Of a stretch of 64,000 nt of DNA, positions 20,931 through 31,203 are shown piece after piece (position 1 is the stretch's first letter; each line of letters starts with the position of its first letter). Position numbers and translations under genes: made by a program. Origin of the DNA: Rhynchopus sp. YZ270_cl-10 (Eukaryota > Euglenozoa > Diplonemea > Diplonemida > Diplonemidae); contig OZ037850.1 of assembly GCA_964035575.1 (NCBI GenBank), forward strand, positions 310,001 to 374,000. The letters run 5' to 3'. The notes beneath the pieces were generated by a model that saw nothing but the letters and a program-made list of their open reading frames with translations, made no database searches and was not told where the DNA came from.

Positions 20931-23084
20931 TCAACGCGAGGTTAACTTCTGTATTGATGGGGCATTGTGCTTTCTGTTGTACATGGTACGGGGGAGGTCC
21001 ATCAGAGGGAGGGTCGGCCTCACTGGGAAACACGTCAGTGGCGCGTACCAGGAACCTGACAGCTGCTGGGACGGGTCACCTACTTTTGCACCCGTTGTTC
21101 TTGTTGCCGGCTGCTGCGTGGGCGCCTTGCATCGCCCCGCCCTGTTCAGACGCAACGAGAGCAGCTGACTCTGCACTGCCGAGAGCCTTTCTGCTACCTT
21201 ACCTTCTGTACTCCCCACCACCACCTGCGGGCCACGTGCACCACCTCCACCACCACCACCACCACGCACATTCTGCCCACCCCCTTTCCTCTGTCCATGC
21301 GGCAATCTCGGTATCTTAGTACTGACCCTCTGCCTCCCTTTGTCGATGCCATGCAAATTGTGTTTTACACCGGTCAAATCAAATGAAATAGACATTTTGT
21401 GCAATATCTTTCTCCACTCACTCCGGTCCAGCTTTGTTGGGACCGGCAGGGTTAGGTTGTTGTTTACCTTCATGGAGGTCCCGGTGTACTCGATGGAGGC
21501 TACTTCAGTTGTTTCGGCGGTCCCTTTGTTGAGAAGGATGCAACGTTCGGGGGTGGCGGTGAAGATGTATTGGGTGTCTGAGATGAACGAAACGACAACC
21601 TTACCTACCATAGCAAGCGGTGTGTGCTGCGGCGGGTCCGGCAGCGCCACTGGGGGTATCGGCGACAACAGCTTCTGCGGCGACACCTGCCGCACCTCAT
21701 GCACCACCTGCCGTCTCTTCCTCACCTTTCTATTGCGCAGCACCTTCCTCGGCGACCCCCCACCACTCTCATCCGCACTCGACACAAAATTAAAATTGTT
21801 ATACACATTGTGCACCTCCCTCCTCTTCTCTACACTCTGCCTTGGACTGCCTTCCGGACCTCTTTGCGCGTTTTGAACCAATCTTGCATTATACCCTTCA
21901 AATGTACACAACTCCTCTGCTTTCATCTTCCCTGCACGGTATAACAAAAGCTGTCGGATTGCTGATAAATATGCAGCATCGCTCCACACCACTTGACGGA
22001 CAGGGGGTGAGTCGCAGAATGGGTCATGCAGAAAAAGGTATGCAGCTTCCTCTTCAGAGACATCTTTGCAGAACAATAGTACAGATTCTACGGTATCGCA
22101 GTGGTCTGGAATGATTTGAGAGATTGTAGCGTTGATATCGTCTTCGTTTTTGAAAGTAGAGTCTTTTTTTGCCTTTCTACGAAACAGAGTTTGATTTTTT
22201 ATATTCAGTTTGAGAAGCGCGATTTTATGAAGATCCGCATTTTTTCTCTCCGTTTCTTCAACGTGAGTCCGCCAGGCATGATGGGAGATTGGTTTTCTTG
22301 GAGAGGTGATAGGGGTGTTCGATTCGCTTTGACTGCGTTGTTCTTGGAGTGCGTGGTGGACTCGGTGGAGGCTGGTATCATTTCGTTTGAGATCGTTGAT
22401 TTTCTTCTGCCGTGTAGAGATCTTCTTCCGCGCGTCTTCTACTTTACGTTGGATGAGCTCCCTGTCAGAGGCGCTCATCCCTTCACCGCCCTCTGCTTCG
22501 CTTGCTGTCAACACTGCTTCGTGTTCATCTATTTCCCCTTTCATAATTCGAATTTCTTTAGCGCATTGCCTTCCTACCCGTAACGTCTCCTTTTCCTCTC
22601 CAATGCGATTCTTCACGTTCTTCTGCAATCTAAGACCTTGGTATCTTCTGTGTGTTTTCGCAATTCTCCGGTGTTTGGAACGACGCAGTTTTTGTGCATT
22701 TCTTTTGTCTTCAAATACCTTTGTCAAAGCTTGATGACCAAGCAACGCGCGGCCTTCTTCCTTCGATAATGCAAGCGACGCAAGGTTTTCTTCCAATGGA
22801 GCCAACTGCATATTAAAAAACGCTGCCGCGGCGTCTCCTTCTTGATGCAGGTTGGAAAGGGAGTCATCATGCTTATCTGTACTGGAATTTTCGTGAGAAG
22901 CATGTCCTCGAGTCAACCCCCGATTCATCCGTTTTGCAATATCATTCATTCTGATTTCCCTCTGTTTGTTCACATTCCGGATTTTTTCTTCCGTTTCTGA
23001 AGCGGTTTGATGCTTCAAAATAGCATTCTGCAGCAATAACCTCTCTGTGTGCGATTTGATCGATTCTACACCATACCCCGGCAT
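20931..23084 (-). CDS. Coiled-coil protein with a small beta domain
   Basis: 717 aa from the ATG at 23084 (a GTG lies just in front), single exon. Residues 10-330 are highly charged and mostly helical, with long Lys/Arg/Glu stretches typical of coiled coil. At about 340-400 a hydrophobic helical block follows (EEAAYLFLHDPFCDSPPVRQ). A compact beta-rich segment at about 495-570 (VVVSFISDTQYIFTATPERC, ILLNKGTAETTEVASIEYTG) has a PH-like or polo-box-like alternation of strands. The C-terminus is Gly- and Arg-rich. I do not recognise the family; a cytoskeletal or centrosomal role is only a guess from the domain style. An A-type stem-loop lies just past the stop. Confidence 0.75.
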   Translation of the reverse strand: MPGYGVESIKSHTERLLLQNAILKHQTASETEEKIRNVNKQREIRMNDIAKRMNRGLTRGHASHENSSTDKHDDSLSNLHQEGDAAAAFFNMQLAPLEENLASLALSKEEGRALLGHQALTKVFEDKRNAQKLRRSKHRRIAKTHRRYQGLRLQKNVKNRIGEEKETLRVGRQCAKEIRIMKGEIDEHEAVLTASEAEGGEGMSASDRELIQRKVEDARKKISTRQKKINDLKRNDTSLHRVHHALQEQRSQSESNTPITSPRKPISHHAWRTHVEETERKNADLHKIALLKLNIKNQTLFRRKAKKDSTFKNEDDINATISQIIPDHCDTVESVLLFCKDVSEEEAAYLFLHDPFCDSPPVRQVVWSDAAYLSAIRQLLLYRAGKMKAEELCTFEGYNARLVQNAQRGPEGSPRQSVEKRREVHNVYNNFNFVSSADESGGGSPRKVLRNRKVRKRRQVVHEVRQVSPQKLLSPIPPVALPDPPQHTPLAMVGKVVVSFISDTQYIFTATPERCILLNKGTAETTEVASIEYTGTSMKVNNNLTLPVPTKLDRSEWRKILHKMSISFDLTGVKHNLHGIDKGRQRVSTKIPRLPHGQRKGGGQNVRGGGGGGGGARGPQVVVGSTEGKVAERLSAVQSQLLSLRLNRAGRCKAPTQQPATRTTGAKVGDPSQQLSGSWYAPLTCFPVRPTLPLMDLPRTMYNRKHNAPSIQKLTSR

Positions 23085-23709
23085 CACAAAGGGAGAACGG
23101 ACAAAAGAAGAGAAATAATAATTTCAACGACTAACTATGGAGCAGAATGATTAAAAAAAAAATGCTTACTTTTTTCTCTCTAAAAACACCGCGAATTCAA
23201 AGATCATAGTTGTCCGGGGGAGAGGGAGGAGGAGAAGGGAGGAAGAGGGGGAAGAGGAAGGGGGGGGTCTGATAGTGTTGATAGGTGGGGTGATATTTTT
23301 TGGAAAGTGTAGAGTGGAGTAGGAGCGTAGGCTGCAAAAAAGGAAAATGCATCTCAGTCGAGCATCATGCAAAAGGGTGGGACCATGAGTGGTACCGTAC
23401 CGTAAGAGAACGGAGGCGGGTTCACAACCGCACCCCTCAGCCTAACAACAATAAAGAGGTAAAAAAAAAACACTACCAAAAACCTATCGTGCGCAATGCG
23501 GAAGGATGGGAATGTGAGAAAATAAATATCACTTTTTTTTTAAAAAGACGTTGCATTTGGTGAATACCGTTTTTTTATTCTTTAAGGTAAGCTCTAACAC
23601 ACACCCCCTAATCCTCCTCACCCTAGGTTAGACATATTTTTTTTCCCCCAGTTGTATCAGTGTAGACTTTAGACACAACATATACCAGAGGAATGCACCA
23701 CTAAAAATT
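23085..23709. other. Spacer with I-type module and D-like hairpin
   Basis: Contains an I-type module at 23388-23445 and a degenerate D-type segment near 23650-23700 just past the stop of the zinc-finger gene. No supported gene. Confidence 0.5.
23388..23445 (+). repeat. I-type dispersed module with tRNA T-arm-like hairpin
   Basis: GTGGTACCGTACCGTAAGAG, then GGCGGGTTCACAACCGC. The end forms a small hairpin with loop TTCACAA that resembles a tRNA T arm. A second copy lies at 32532-32582. No D arm or acceptor stem accompanies it, so I do not call a tRNA. Confidence 0.5.
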
Positions 23710-24393
23710 TTACCGTTTCTTCCTTTTCTTGCGAATCTTCAGAGGTGAGACAGCACGGATGTCGCAAGAGGGAGACCCATCAGATGCATCTTCGTTCCCT
23801 TCGATGATGTGAACCCCGGTACATCGATGCATATCAAAATCTGCCCACCACCCCCTTTGTGGAAAGAAACAGTCGGGGAGGGGCTCTTTACAGGACCTAC
23901 AATGCGATTGGATGCTAGCCTCTTCTTTGTCCATGTGGCCGCATTTACAGCATTCCCATCTCCTCGCAGTCCCATCCCATGAATACTGAAGCACCAATGG
24001 AGGCACCACCTTTACCCTATCTTGGCGTAATGCTATCAACGGCCGGATGGGTTCAGTGCGACTCATAAAAGAGTTGTTTAACGTTGAGTCTTCCTTCCCA
24101 TATCGACCCAGATCCGCGCATTCAGTACAAAATTTATGTCCAGTTTCGATAAATGATGGGAACCTCGTTTTCGCGTCAAACCACCCCGAATGTACCATAA
24201 CGCGGAGGCCTATCGTTGCAAACACAATGCTTGAAAGAATGCATATCAACACAGTGTCGGTCAAGAAATGCTGTGCATTTCGAAGCGCCTCAGACAGCGT
24301 TGTCCCATTCCCTAGACACCCCGCTAAGCCGGACAAATCAAAGGAAGACACAGACCTGGCAGCTACCTCACGAAGCGCTGCCACCGTTTCCAT
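23710..24393 (-). CDS. Membrane protein with RanBP2-type zinc finger
   Basis: 227 aa, single exon, starting METVAALREVAARSV. One transmembrane segment at about 48-70 (DTVLICILSSIVFATIGLRV) follows an amphipathic N-terminal region. The C-terminal half contains WECCKCGHMDK and HCRSCKEP, a W-x-C-x2-C...C-x2-C pattern as in RanBP2-type zinc fingers, which bind ubiquitin, RNA or proteins. There is another Cys pair near FCTEC at about 91. The last residues are strongly basic (KIRKKRKKR), possibly a nuclear or membrane-surface signal. Which membrane is unknown. The ATG sits in a short leader without an obvious pyrimidine-AG site. Confidence 0.75.
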   Translation of the reverse strand: METVAALREVAARSVSSFDLSGLAGCLGNGTTLSEALRNAQHFLTDTVLICILSSIVFATIGLRVMVHSGWFDAKTRFPSFIETGHKFCTECADLGRYGKEDSTLNNSFMSRTEPIRPLIALRQDRVKVVPPLVLQYSWDGTARRWECCKCGHMDKEEASIQSHCRSCKEPLPDCFFPQRGWWADFDMHRCTGVHIIEGNEDASDGSPSCDIRAVSPLKIRKKRKKR

Positions 24394-24499
24394 TTTTGTC
24401 AGTGGGTCATGAGATGAGGGGGTGAACCCTTCGCTGGATAGAGGGGATGAGGGGGAGGTACAATGGGAGATGAGATGCGGGGTGGAGTTGAGGACCAGG

Positions 24500-24830
24500 G
24501 CACCCAGACTGCGGTTGGGTGCAGCTCAGCCACCACCCACAATAACTCCAACTACAATACGGACATTACCACCAACAACAACGGCGCATCGGCCGCAACA
24601 GACATCGGCGGGACAAACCCCTAAGATGCCGCCCACCACCTGAAGATGCGAGCGAGAAATGGGCGGAACTGGAGCACCGGATGGAGGAGAGGATGGACTG
24701 CCTGGTGGGCGAACGCCTCCAGACCCTGCTGCAGGAGACGGTGACAAACACTGACGGCAGAGTTGCGGGAAGAACGGAAGGAGCAGCAGGCGTGACTGCT
24801 GCAACCACCAAGGAGACGTGAGGTGGAGGG
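24500..24830 (+). pseudogene. Coding-like GC-balanced segment, origin unknown
   Basis: About 330 bp of balanced composition without homopolymer runs, unlike the flanking spacer. On the plus strand one frame runs from a basic Arg-rich stretch into a charged helical stretch (EDASEKWAELEHRMEERMDC, then LVGERLQTLLQETV) and ends at TGA near 24825. I see no start codon or splice sites in context. It reads like a relic of a coding region inserted opposite to the local gene direction. Family not recognised. Confidence 0.3.
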
Positions 24831-25239
24831 CTGCCACTGCCGCAAAAGCAACAGAGGACGCCAGGGACCCCACGAGGCGATGGAGTGCAGAGGGGAAAGG
24901 GGAAAGGGGAGGGTTAACTTCTCTATTACCCAACTCTAGTACCCATTTTTCGCTGCCCATGTGAAAAAAAATGGGTGCAATGCAAGCTGAAAAGAGAGTG
25001 TTGGGTATCTGGGTATTATTTGAGCACCCAGTTGAAGAAAATATAAGAGAACAGCTTGAAAGGAAGGATGAAAATGTCCCAAAAAAAGGGGGGGAAACCC
25101 CCCCAAAAAATATCCCTCAAGAGAGTGTAACAGAGAAGGAATGCGACAAATATTATTCACCTCTGGTTTTGATTGAGTTTTTCCTCCTTTTGGGGAAGAC
25201 GAAGTCTTTTTTTGTATGAATTCATACTTTACCTTTTGT

Positions 25240-25287
25240 GAAAATTTGGTTGTGTTAGTGTATTCTCGAGGAATGAGCTACACTATT
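25240..25287 (+). repeat. D-type dispersed hairpin module
   Basis: GAAAATTTGGTTGTGTTAGT to GAATGAGCTACACTATT. Here TAGTGTA pairs perfectly with TACACTA, a longer stem than in other copies. Confidence 0.65.
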
Positions 25288-25573
25288 TTTTTTTAAAAAT
25301 ATATGAACGGCAAACAACGGCTATGCAGGGATTGACGAAGACAGAAACACACATATACCACAGATATGCACAAACACACAGACACCCCCGGAACCTACAA
25401 TACTGACAGAACAGAACAAAAAATTGAAACGAAGCGTGAGAACAAAGACGAATGAAAAAAGTAAAATAAAAATACAAAAGAGTTGTGTGCAAAAAAAAAA
25501 GCGAAACGTCAATGAAAATCATCCCATCTAAGAGACAAATGTTCGATACAAAAATAAAACGAAAAAATTATAA

Positions 25574-25604
25574 GGTGACCCTAAGCCTCTCGTACTTAGT
25601 CACC
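25574..25604 (+). repeat. A-type stem-loop, best-paired copy
   Basis: GGTGACCCTAAG, loop CCTCTCGTA, CTTAGTCACC. Ten pairs form with one bulged base. Preceded by TTATAA. Confidence 0.7.
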
Positions 25605-26297
25605 ATATACAACTTCGAAAGATAAACGTGTCCCGCACACATCTGAACAAGAAGTTTTGTCAGATGACCCTCAGTATCGTCAAGAGAAAGTGGAAACGAT
25701 GATTACTAACGACAATGGTCGAAACATCATGTACTCTTTTGACCACCTTCTAAAACCGCACCACATTGCAACCCAAGGCAAAAAGGCTAAAGGGATTGCA
25801 ATCATTTCTATACAAGAAAGGAATTCTGCAGCTAAACACAACTACAAAAAAAACCCCCCTCATTTTTTTTCTCTCTCTAACTCTCGTTCTGTTTATTTTC
25901 TTTTGTTTATTTTGTTGTGACAATCCCCTGTGTTCTGTACACAAAGTCGCCCAAAAGCGATGATATTTTTTTCAGTGGAAAAGGTCGGGTATTGCCGTTT
26001 TGTTTTGTTTTTTTTGTTTTTTGAGGGGGACAGCAGTGACATGCCCTAAGCAGCAAGGCGTTTTTGGATAGTAAAAATAGCCCTTTTTTTTTGTGGTATT
26101 TCATTCCACTTTTTTTGACAAAGAATACCATCAGATACACCGAAAAGAGGGAGTGTCCAAAAAAAGGTAATAAAAAAGGGGGAAAAGCTTATAATTTGAC
26201 CCTAAGCCTCGCCTAAAAAAATAATGTAAAATGACGCGCTCCTCGTGAGCACATAAGAGAAGTGGTAAGTGCAATTTTTGACACCTGAACTTTGGAA

Positions 26298-26322
26298 GAT
26301 GAATGTGCCTCTTGTGCACACC
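26298..26322 (+). repeat. B-type stem-loop
   Basis: GATGAATGTGCCTCTTGTGC followed by ACACC. TGTGC pairs with GCACA around a CTCTTGT loop. Confidence 0.55.
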
Positions 26323-26593
26323 TCTTAATAAAAATGACAAAATGAACATTTGTAAAAGAAATCTTGAGAATTTTGCCTCAAATGGCACTTGAAAACAAAA
26401 AGGGGGTAGGTAACTTTGGTAAGAGCTTGGTCACCTTAAAAAAACCACCAAAAAGCAATGAAATAAAATAAACGATGCAAGAGGTACACGCAGACGTCCC
26501 TCCGTACAGGGACGTCGTGACAGCCAAAAAGGCTATTAGTAAAGGGGGCACACCGCATTGCAATACGATTTTCGTTTTTTTCTTTTTTTTGAC

Positions 26594-26652
26594 AAATTGT
26601 TGGAGTAGTGTAGTTGCCTCGGTTGTGTCGCCACAGTTGTGCAATAACCACT
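26594..26652 (+). repeat. E-type dispersed hairpin module
   Basis: AAATTGTTGGAGTAGTGTAG, TTGCCTCGGTTGTGTCGCC, then GTGCAATAACCACT. Close match to 35622-35680; the loop side differs by single bases. Confidence 0.65.
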
Positions 26653-26915
26653 TTTTTTTCCAAATAACTCAATCATCCAACCCTTTTTTCTATGGAACAC
26701 TTCCAGGTCAAAAACGAGCCAATAAATAATCTAAAAAAGGGGTTGAAACAGAACGCTTCGGACGAACTCACGATGGGGACAGATACATCCGTATTTGTTG
26801 AAACAAAACAGAAAAATATGGGCACACTATTGCTCAGTGTTGAAGCACAACGCCATTCACAGACTGTAAAAAAAAACACAGCCACCCCACCCCCGGAAGA
26901 TAGACGATAACCCTA

Positions 26916-27218
26916 GTGGTGACTGTATTGTGTATTGTGATGTATTCTTGTATTCTGTATTTTGATGAGGGCGTCATCACAACGAATCGAACGCATGGTA
27001 TCGAACACACAGAGTGGGTTATTTACCGTTACGCAAAACCCCCAACAAATGAGGTAAAACCCCAGCTTTCTGGTGAAAAAGCGGGATTTTGATCATGTCT
27101 ACAGTACCAATCATTTGTACTGTGGTGTGTTTTACAACCAAAAAACGTCAAAATACAGTACAATACACTACAAATACAGCTGTGCTGTGATGGGCACTAT
27201 TCACAATACAGCCACCAC
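26916..27218. mobile_element. 303-bp TA-flanked inverted-repeat MITE
   Basis: Terminal inverted repeats start GTGGTGACTGTATTGTG on the left and, read inward from the right, GTGGTGGCTGTATTGTG, one mismatch in 17. Both ends are bordered by TA (26914-26915 and 27219-27220), as expected for a Tc1/mariner-type target duplication. No coding capacity. Similar ends suggest recent activity. Confidence 0.75.
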
Positions 27219-27405
27219 TAGATGACCCCCCCTCAGACTCCTTGGTGGAGACTATGCATTGATGCCTTACCATCAGTACATCGCTTCACAATTCTATGCT
27301 GATGTACTCTGTAAACAATACAGGAAACAGACAAAGACAGATTTTTTTTGACTAATTTATCGCCTTTTTTTGGACGCCAAATGACTGTAATGAATATCAC
27401 AAAAT

Positions 27406-29639
27406 TCAATTCAATTGAGTTGCTTTGAGGTTTGCTTGGCGGAGTTTTGCGGATCCAATGATGTTAGCACTTGGCTCATTACCAGCAGACCAGGAGTGCG
27501 GCTTTGGGATTCCTAGCCTGTCAAGAACTGCGTCGGACCAGGCTTGCTTTGTCTTGGCATCGCTGAGCTCTGCACAAAGCCTCTCGCACGTTACCTTGAG
27601 CTCAACCTCCTTCTCTGCAAAGAGGCATTCGGCAGCAGCCTTCTCGGACACCTCTGCTTCTTTGTTCTGTCGAGAGTGGTGTAAGCGGTCCCGCTTCGCT
27701 CGTCTTTCGATGTCGGCGACTTCTGCCTCCACCTTGGTGTGCTTGTCTTTCGCCTCACGGATCTTCGCCTCCAAGGAAGCATGCTCCTTCTGCAGGCCCA
27801 TACGCCGCGACGTCGCTTCCTTAGCCTCCTTCGCTGCCTCCTTGGCTGCAGTCTCCTGCTTGCCCAGATCGGCCTTGGCCTCCACGACACGTTGTTCCAG
27901 ATACTCTGACTCATTTTTGTATTTTGCAAGCTTAGCTTCTGCCCGCGACACGTCTGTCTGTATAGAGAAGAGTCTTGCCTCCGCACCTTCCACCCTTGCT
28001 TCGTTTCCGGGGCGTGGCGATCGTGGTGACCGTGACCGTTCTGTCTCAATGTCTTGTGTCATCTTTCCGACGACCTGTGCCATCTGGTCCACCATGCAAC
28101 GGTTTTCAGACTCCGCTTTTTCAAGTGATTTTTGCAGTGCAGCGTTCTCAGCTTTGAGCTTTGCGATTTCAGCCTGAAGGTTTGAATAACATTACCAATG
28201 GAGGGGGGGAGGGAATAGTATGAGAGAACAGAACCGTATGTGTGATGTGAAGCCCTCATGTTGTCACTTTGCTCACAATCGTTGTAAACTGCATGGCCGC
28301 TAAACATAGAACTCCTCTGGACACATGGAGCAAAAAAGAAGTTGGCTTGCAAAGTCCTCTCGTGACAGCGCACCTTTGGCACATGACCGGCTGTACCAAA
28401 GAATAGGTAAGACGAGAAAAAAAAGGGAATACCTGCTGGGTTCGCACTGTGGCCTGCGCTTCGCTGAGCACTGATGCGGTTTCTGCGGTCTGCGAGGGCG
28501 ACGCACTCTTCTCTTCACTGGTTGCGTCGCCTGCCTCAGAGGCACGACGCTCTTTGGGACGTGGCGGTGCGGGCAGGGGCGGTGGCGTGGTGTAGCTCAC
28601 AGGCACGAAGCCAACGTTTCTATGCGAGTTCGATGCCGGCAGCTTTGGACTCTTCTGTACCAACTCCGGGTCCAGCCGTGCGGGCTTCACACGATGCTCT
28701 GAGACAGGCACTGTCGCACGGCGGGTGTGCGCGCAGTACGGAGAGGGTGTCTCCTCAGGGGTGTCGTTGTCGTTGTTGTTGTTGTCGTTGTCGCCGTCCA
28801 TCTCCGTCCCCGAAGATGAGCAGATATCAGTCTCATCAACACCATCATCCCCAGCACTCTCAGTCTCGATACCACCCTCAGGGCTCCCAGGACCTTCCGA
28901 TGCAGATTCAATCATTTCTGAAAAAAAAAACGGGTTGAATACATAATTCGACCGATATTTTATCACTCATTTGATAGGGATTGTACACAGATGACAACAC
29001 TCTACTGAAGTTCCGCGTGTTTATCTAACCCCGAGGTGAGAAATCTGTGAACTATTCCTTGTACAACCGTGTGTTTGAAAGAAGGCGGGCATTGAACACA
29101 CCGGAAGAGATGTTCAAGCTGTGAAAAATGCCGATGACAAAAAAAAGCTATTTTTCTCCCAAAGTTATCGGCCAAAAGGTTGGAAAAAAAAGGGGTATAC
29201 CTCCGTCCTTCCCATGCGGTGTGGACTCGCTGCCTTCATCGCTGAAGATCATTCCCCCTACGTTAGCGTCGGGTGTCATGGGTATACGGAGTGTGGGTAT
29301 GGAAGCTGGGGGTGGACGTTGCCCGGAGCCTGAGCACGACTGCGCTGGGAGGGAGAGAGGTGTGGATGGGGCGGAGGAGCTGTCCTCTTGCGCTGTAAAC
29401 GTTGGTGGCAACGGCAGGCCACTTAACGACCCCCCACGACCTACTGGAGTGGGCAGACCTGACCCCCTCCGCCCGCAATTCGATCCGATAGAATTGGACC
29501 GCAACCTTGGCGTCATGACACGCACTGAATCACGCTTCATTGACATATTATGCCGACTTCCACCAAACTGATTATCACTCGCCTCGCTTTTCATGTCATC
29601 CTCCATGTCCATACTACCAGAAGAATCTGAGAAAGCCAT
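27406..29639 (-). CDS. Three-exon acidic/coiled-coil protein
   Basis: Exons 29639-29201, 28917-28433 and 28173-27406 join in phases 1 and 0 to give 563 aa. Donors are GTATAC and GTATTC; acceptors are a T-run CAG and CTTCAG. The junctions read GKDG-EMIESASEG and VRTQQ-AEIAKLKAEN. The first 290 residues are Ser/Pro-rich and acidic, probably disordered (DGDNDNNNNDND near 185). The last 270 are a long coiled coil starting AEIAKLKAENAALQKSLEKA and continuing to about 500, then a short tail with WSDAVLDRLGIPKPHSW. The family is not recognised. A start at the ATG in exon 2 is possible, but the phase match and the poly-T CAG in front of exon 2 favour the three-exon model. Confidence 0.72.
28345..28380 (+). 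repeat. C-type module inside an intron
   Basis: GCTTGCAAAGTCCTCTCGTG then ACAGCGCACCTTTGG. Lies in intron 2 (28174-28432) of the coiled-coil gene, antisense to its transcript. Confidence 0.6.
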
Positions 29640-31203
29640 TTCACAAAGAGGAGAGAGGAGAAGAAGAAGAACTGAGAAGAAGAACTGTTTCAACGACCTT
29701 TTGCGGTGTTTTTTTTGTTTTTTTGTGTAGTGTGTGGGGAAGGGGATGGGGGGTGTTTCTGCAAAAATGGATATGGGTTTTTTTTTGCTTTGACAATAGG
29801 AATACAATAGGCAGTAGCTGGGGAAGGGGTTTTGACTGTCGGAGCCTTTTTTTTTTTCCGTTCTATTTATTGAGCTTTGGAGGTGGGAATGTTAAAGCAC
29901 ACACACTACACCCCATACCCACTTCCAGGGACGTTATTTTCCCCTCCCCCTCCCCCCTTCCCCCCCCATTTCCCTCCCTTTTTAATTACGGATTAAAATG
30001 GTTTTCCGTGACCTTTCCTCCCAAAAAAATGATATAATTGAATACAATGCGTATCAGAATTTTGAAAAGAATCCTTTTTACCAAAAACGTAGATTTTTTT
30101 TTTTTTTTTTGTAGATTACAGCAGGCTCTCCGCTAGGATTTCCGATTTTGAAAATATTCTGTTGATGGTCCACGTTGGTGGGGTACATGCTTGCGCCGCA
30201 GGCGCACGGTACGCAACTTTTTTTTTTACCAACGCCCGATTTTGACTTTTTTGGGACGTTTGAGCACTCACCTCTCCATATCTTCTTCTCCTGAGCTTTT
30301 TTGACAGGTAGAACGGGTCTGAACCACTTAGCAGAACTTTTTTTTTTTTTCTTTTTTTCCCCATTTTCAAAAAGTTCTGTTGACAATCAACAGAACTTTA
30401 GTACCTAGCGGAGTGCCTGGATTACAGGGTTTCCGCCAGGATTTGGGGTTTCAGGAATTGGGGGGGACCATCAAAAAGACCCCCCAAAAAAATTTTTTCT
30501 CCCCGCAAAAGCGGTCGTCGCGCGCTTCGCGCGCGCCTCCCTGCAGGCCACAGAGTGGAGAGGCGAAGGGTGCACCAGGTTTGATAGCAGCCATGTCAAG
30601 CTTCACAGCTGTGTGTCTGGTAGAGGTGGTTTGTTTGGAGGTCGGGGGTGGAAGCTTAACAAGGTAAGGGGTCCTGTGAGAGTGGAGGGTGATGGTGTTT
30701 GCTTTTTCTATTGTATGGCGCTACAGTCATTACAGTGCTGCAGTGGGAACATGTAATAACTACCCGTCCCTTGCACCGAAGCCTCCTTAGAAAAAGGGGC
30801 AATGCACGGAAGTATCGATGGAAGTATATCAATATCACATAGCTAGCAACACAGCGCCGCAGGCGCACGGTACGCTACTTTTACCCTTTTTTAAAAGGGG
30901 CTTGCACCACCCCCTTTTTCTTCCACTTCTTCTGGCACAGCGAGCCAAATGCTCTGCACGGTGGGGTCGCATGACCACGGGGGATCATCTACAACCTCCA
31001 AAACCCCAAACCCCTGTAAAAATCCGGATTTTTCTGGGAAAAATATTGGGGGGGTCCATGGTCCCCCCCGGTCCCCCTTGGCGGAAACCCTGCAGATTTT
31101 GTAAATTCGACAAATCACCCTGTACGAGGACGGGTTCTGTACAAAAAAATCGCCCTCCCCTCCGGGCTAATGAATTCCAAAGGTTGCAGATTTTTATTTT
31201 TTT
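29640..31203. other. Spacer with a GC-rich composite repeat region
   Basis: After about 400 bp of leader and homopolymer-rich sequence, 30090-31110 holds a composite repeat (separate entry). A 23-nt palindrome, GTTCTGTTGA-CAA-TCAACAGAAC, lies at 30374-30396. No supported gene. Confidence 0.5.
30100..31110. repeat. Composite inverted/direct repeat with GCGCCGCAGGCGC motifs
   Basis: CAGGGTTTCCGCCA followed by GGGGGGACCAT and a GACCCCCC block appears near 30425-30500 and inverted near 31040-31100. A related direct copy, GATTACAGCAGGCTCTCCGC, lies near 30115. GCGCCGCAGGCGCACGGTAC occurs at about 30193 and again at 30851 in direct orientation. It looks like a nested pair of non-autonomous elements. 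Exact ends and target duplications were not resolved. Confidence 0.45.

Larger units (their letters stand above)
24394..27405. other. 3-kb spacer with a coding-like relic, repeat modules and a MITE
   Basis: Contains the coding-like segment at 24500-24830, D (25240-25287), A (25574-25604), B (26298-26322) and E (26594-26652) modules, and a TA-flanked inverted-repeat element (26916-27218). No complete gene on either strand. Confidence 0.55.

Noticed and set aside
23388-23445. T-arm-like hairpin as a tRNA gene
   Set aside because: Only the T-arm-like end folds; the rest does not form a cloverleaf, and the copy at 32532 shares the same partial structure, so it is treated as a repeat module.
24394-27405. 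Retroelement in the 3-kb spacer
   Set aside because: No reverse transcriptase, integrase or terminal direct repeats seen; only a short coding-like relic, hairpin modules and a MITE.
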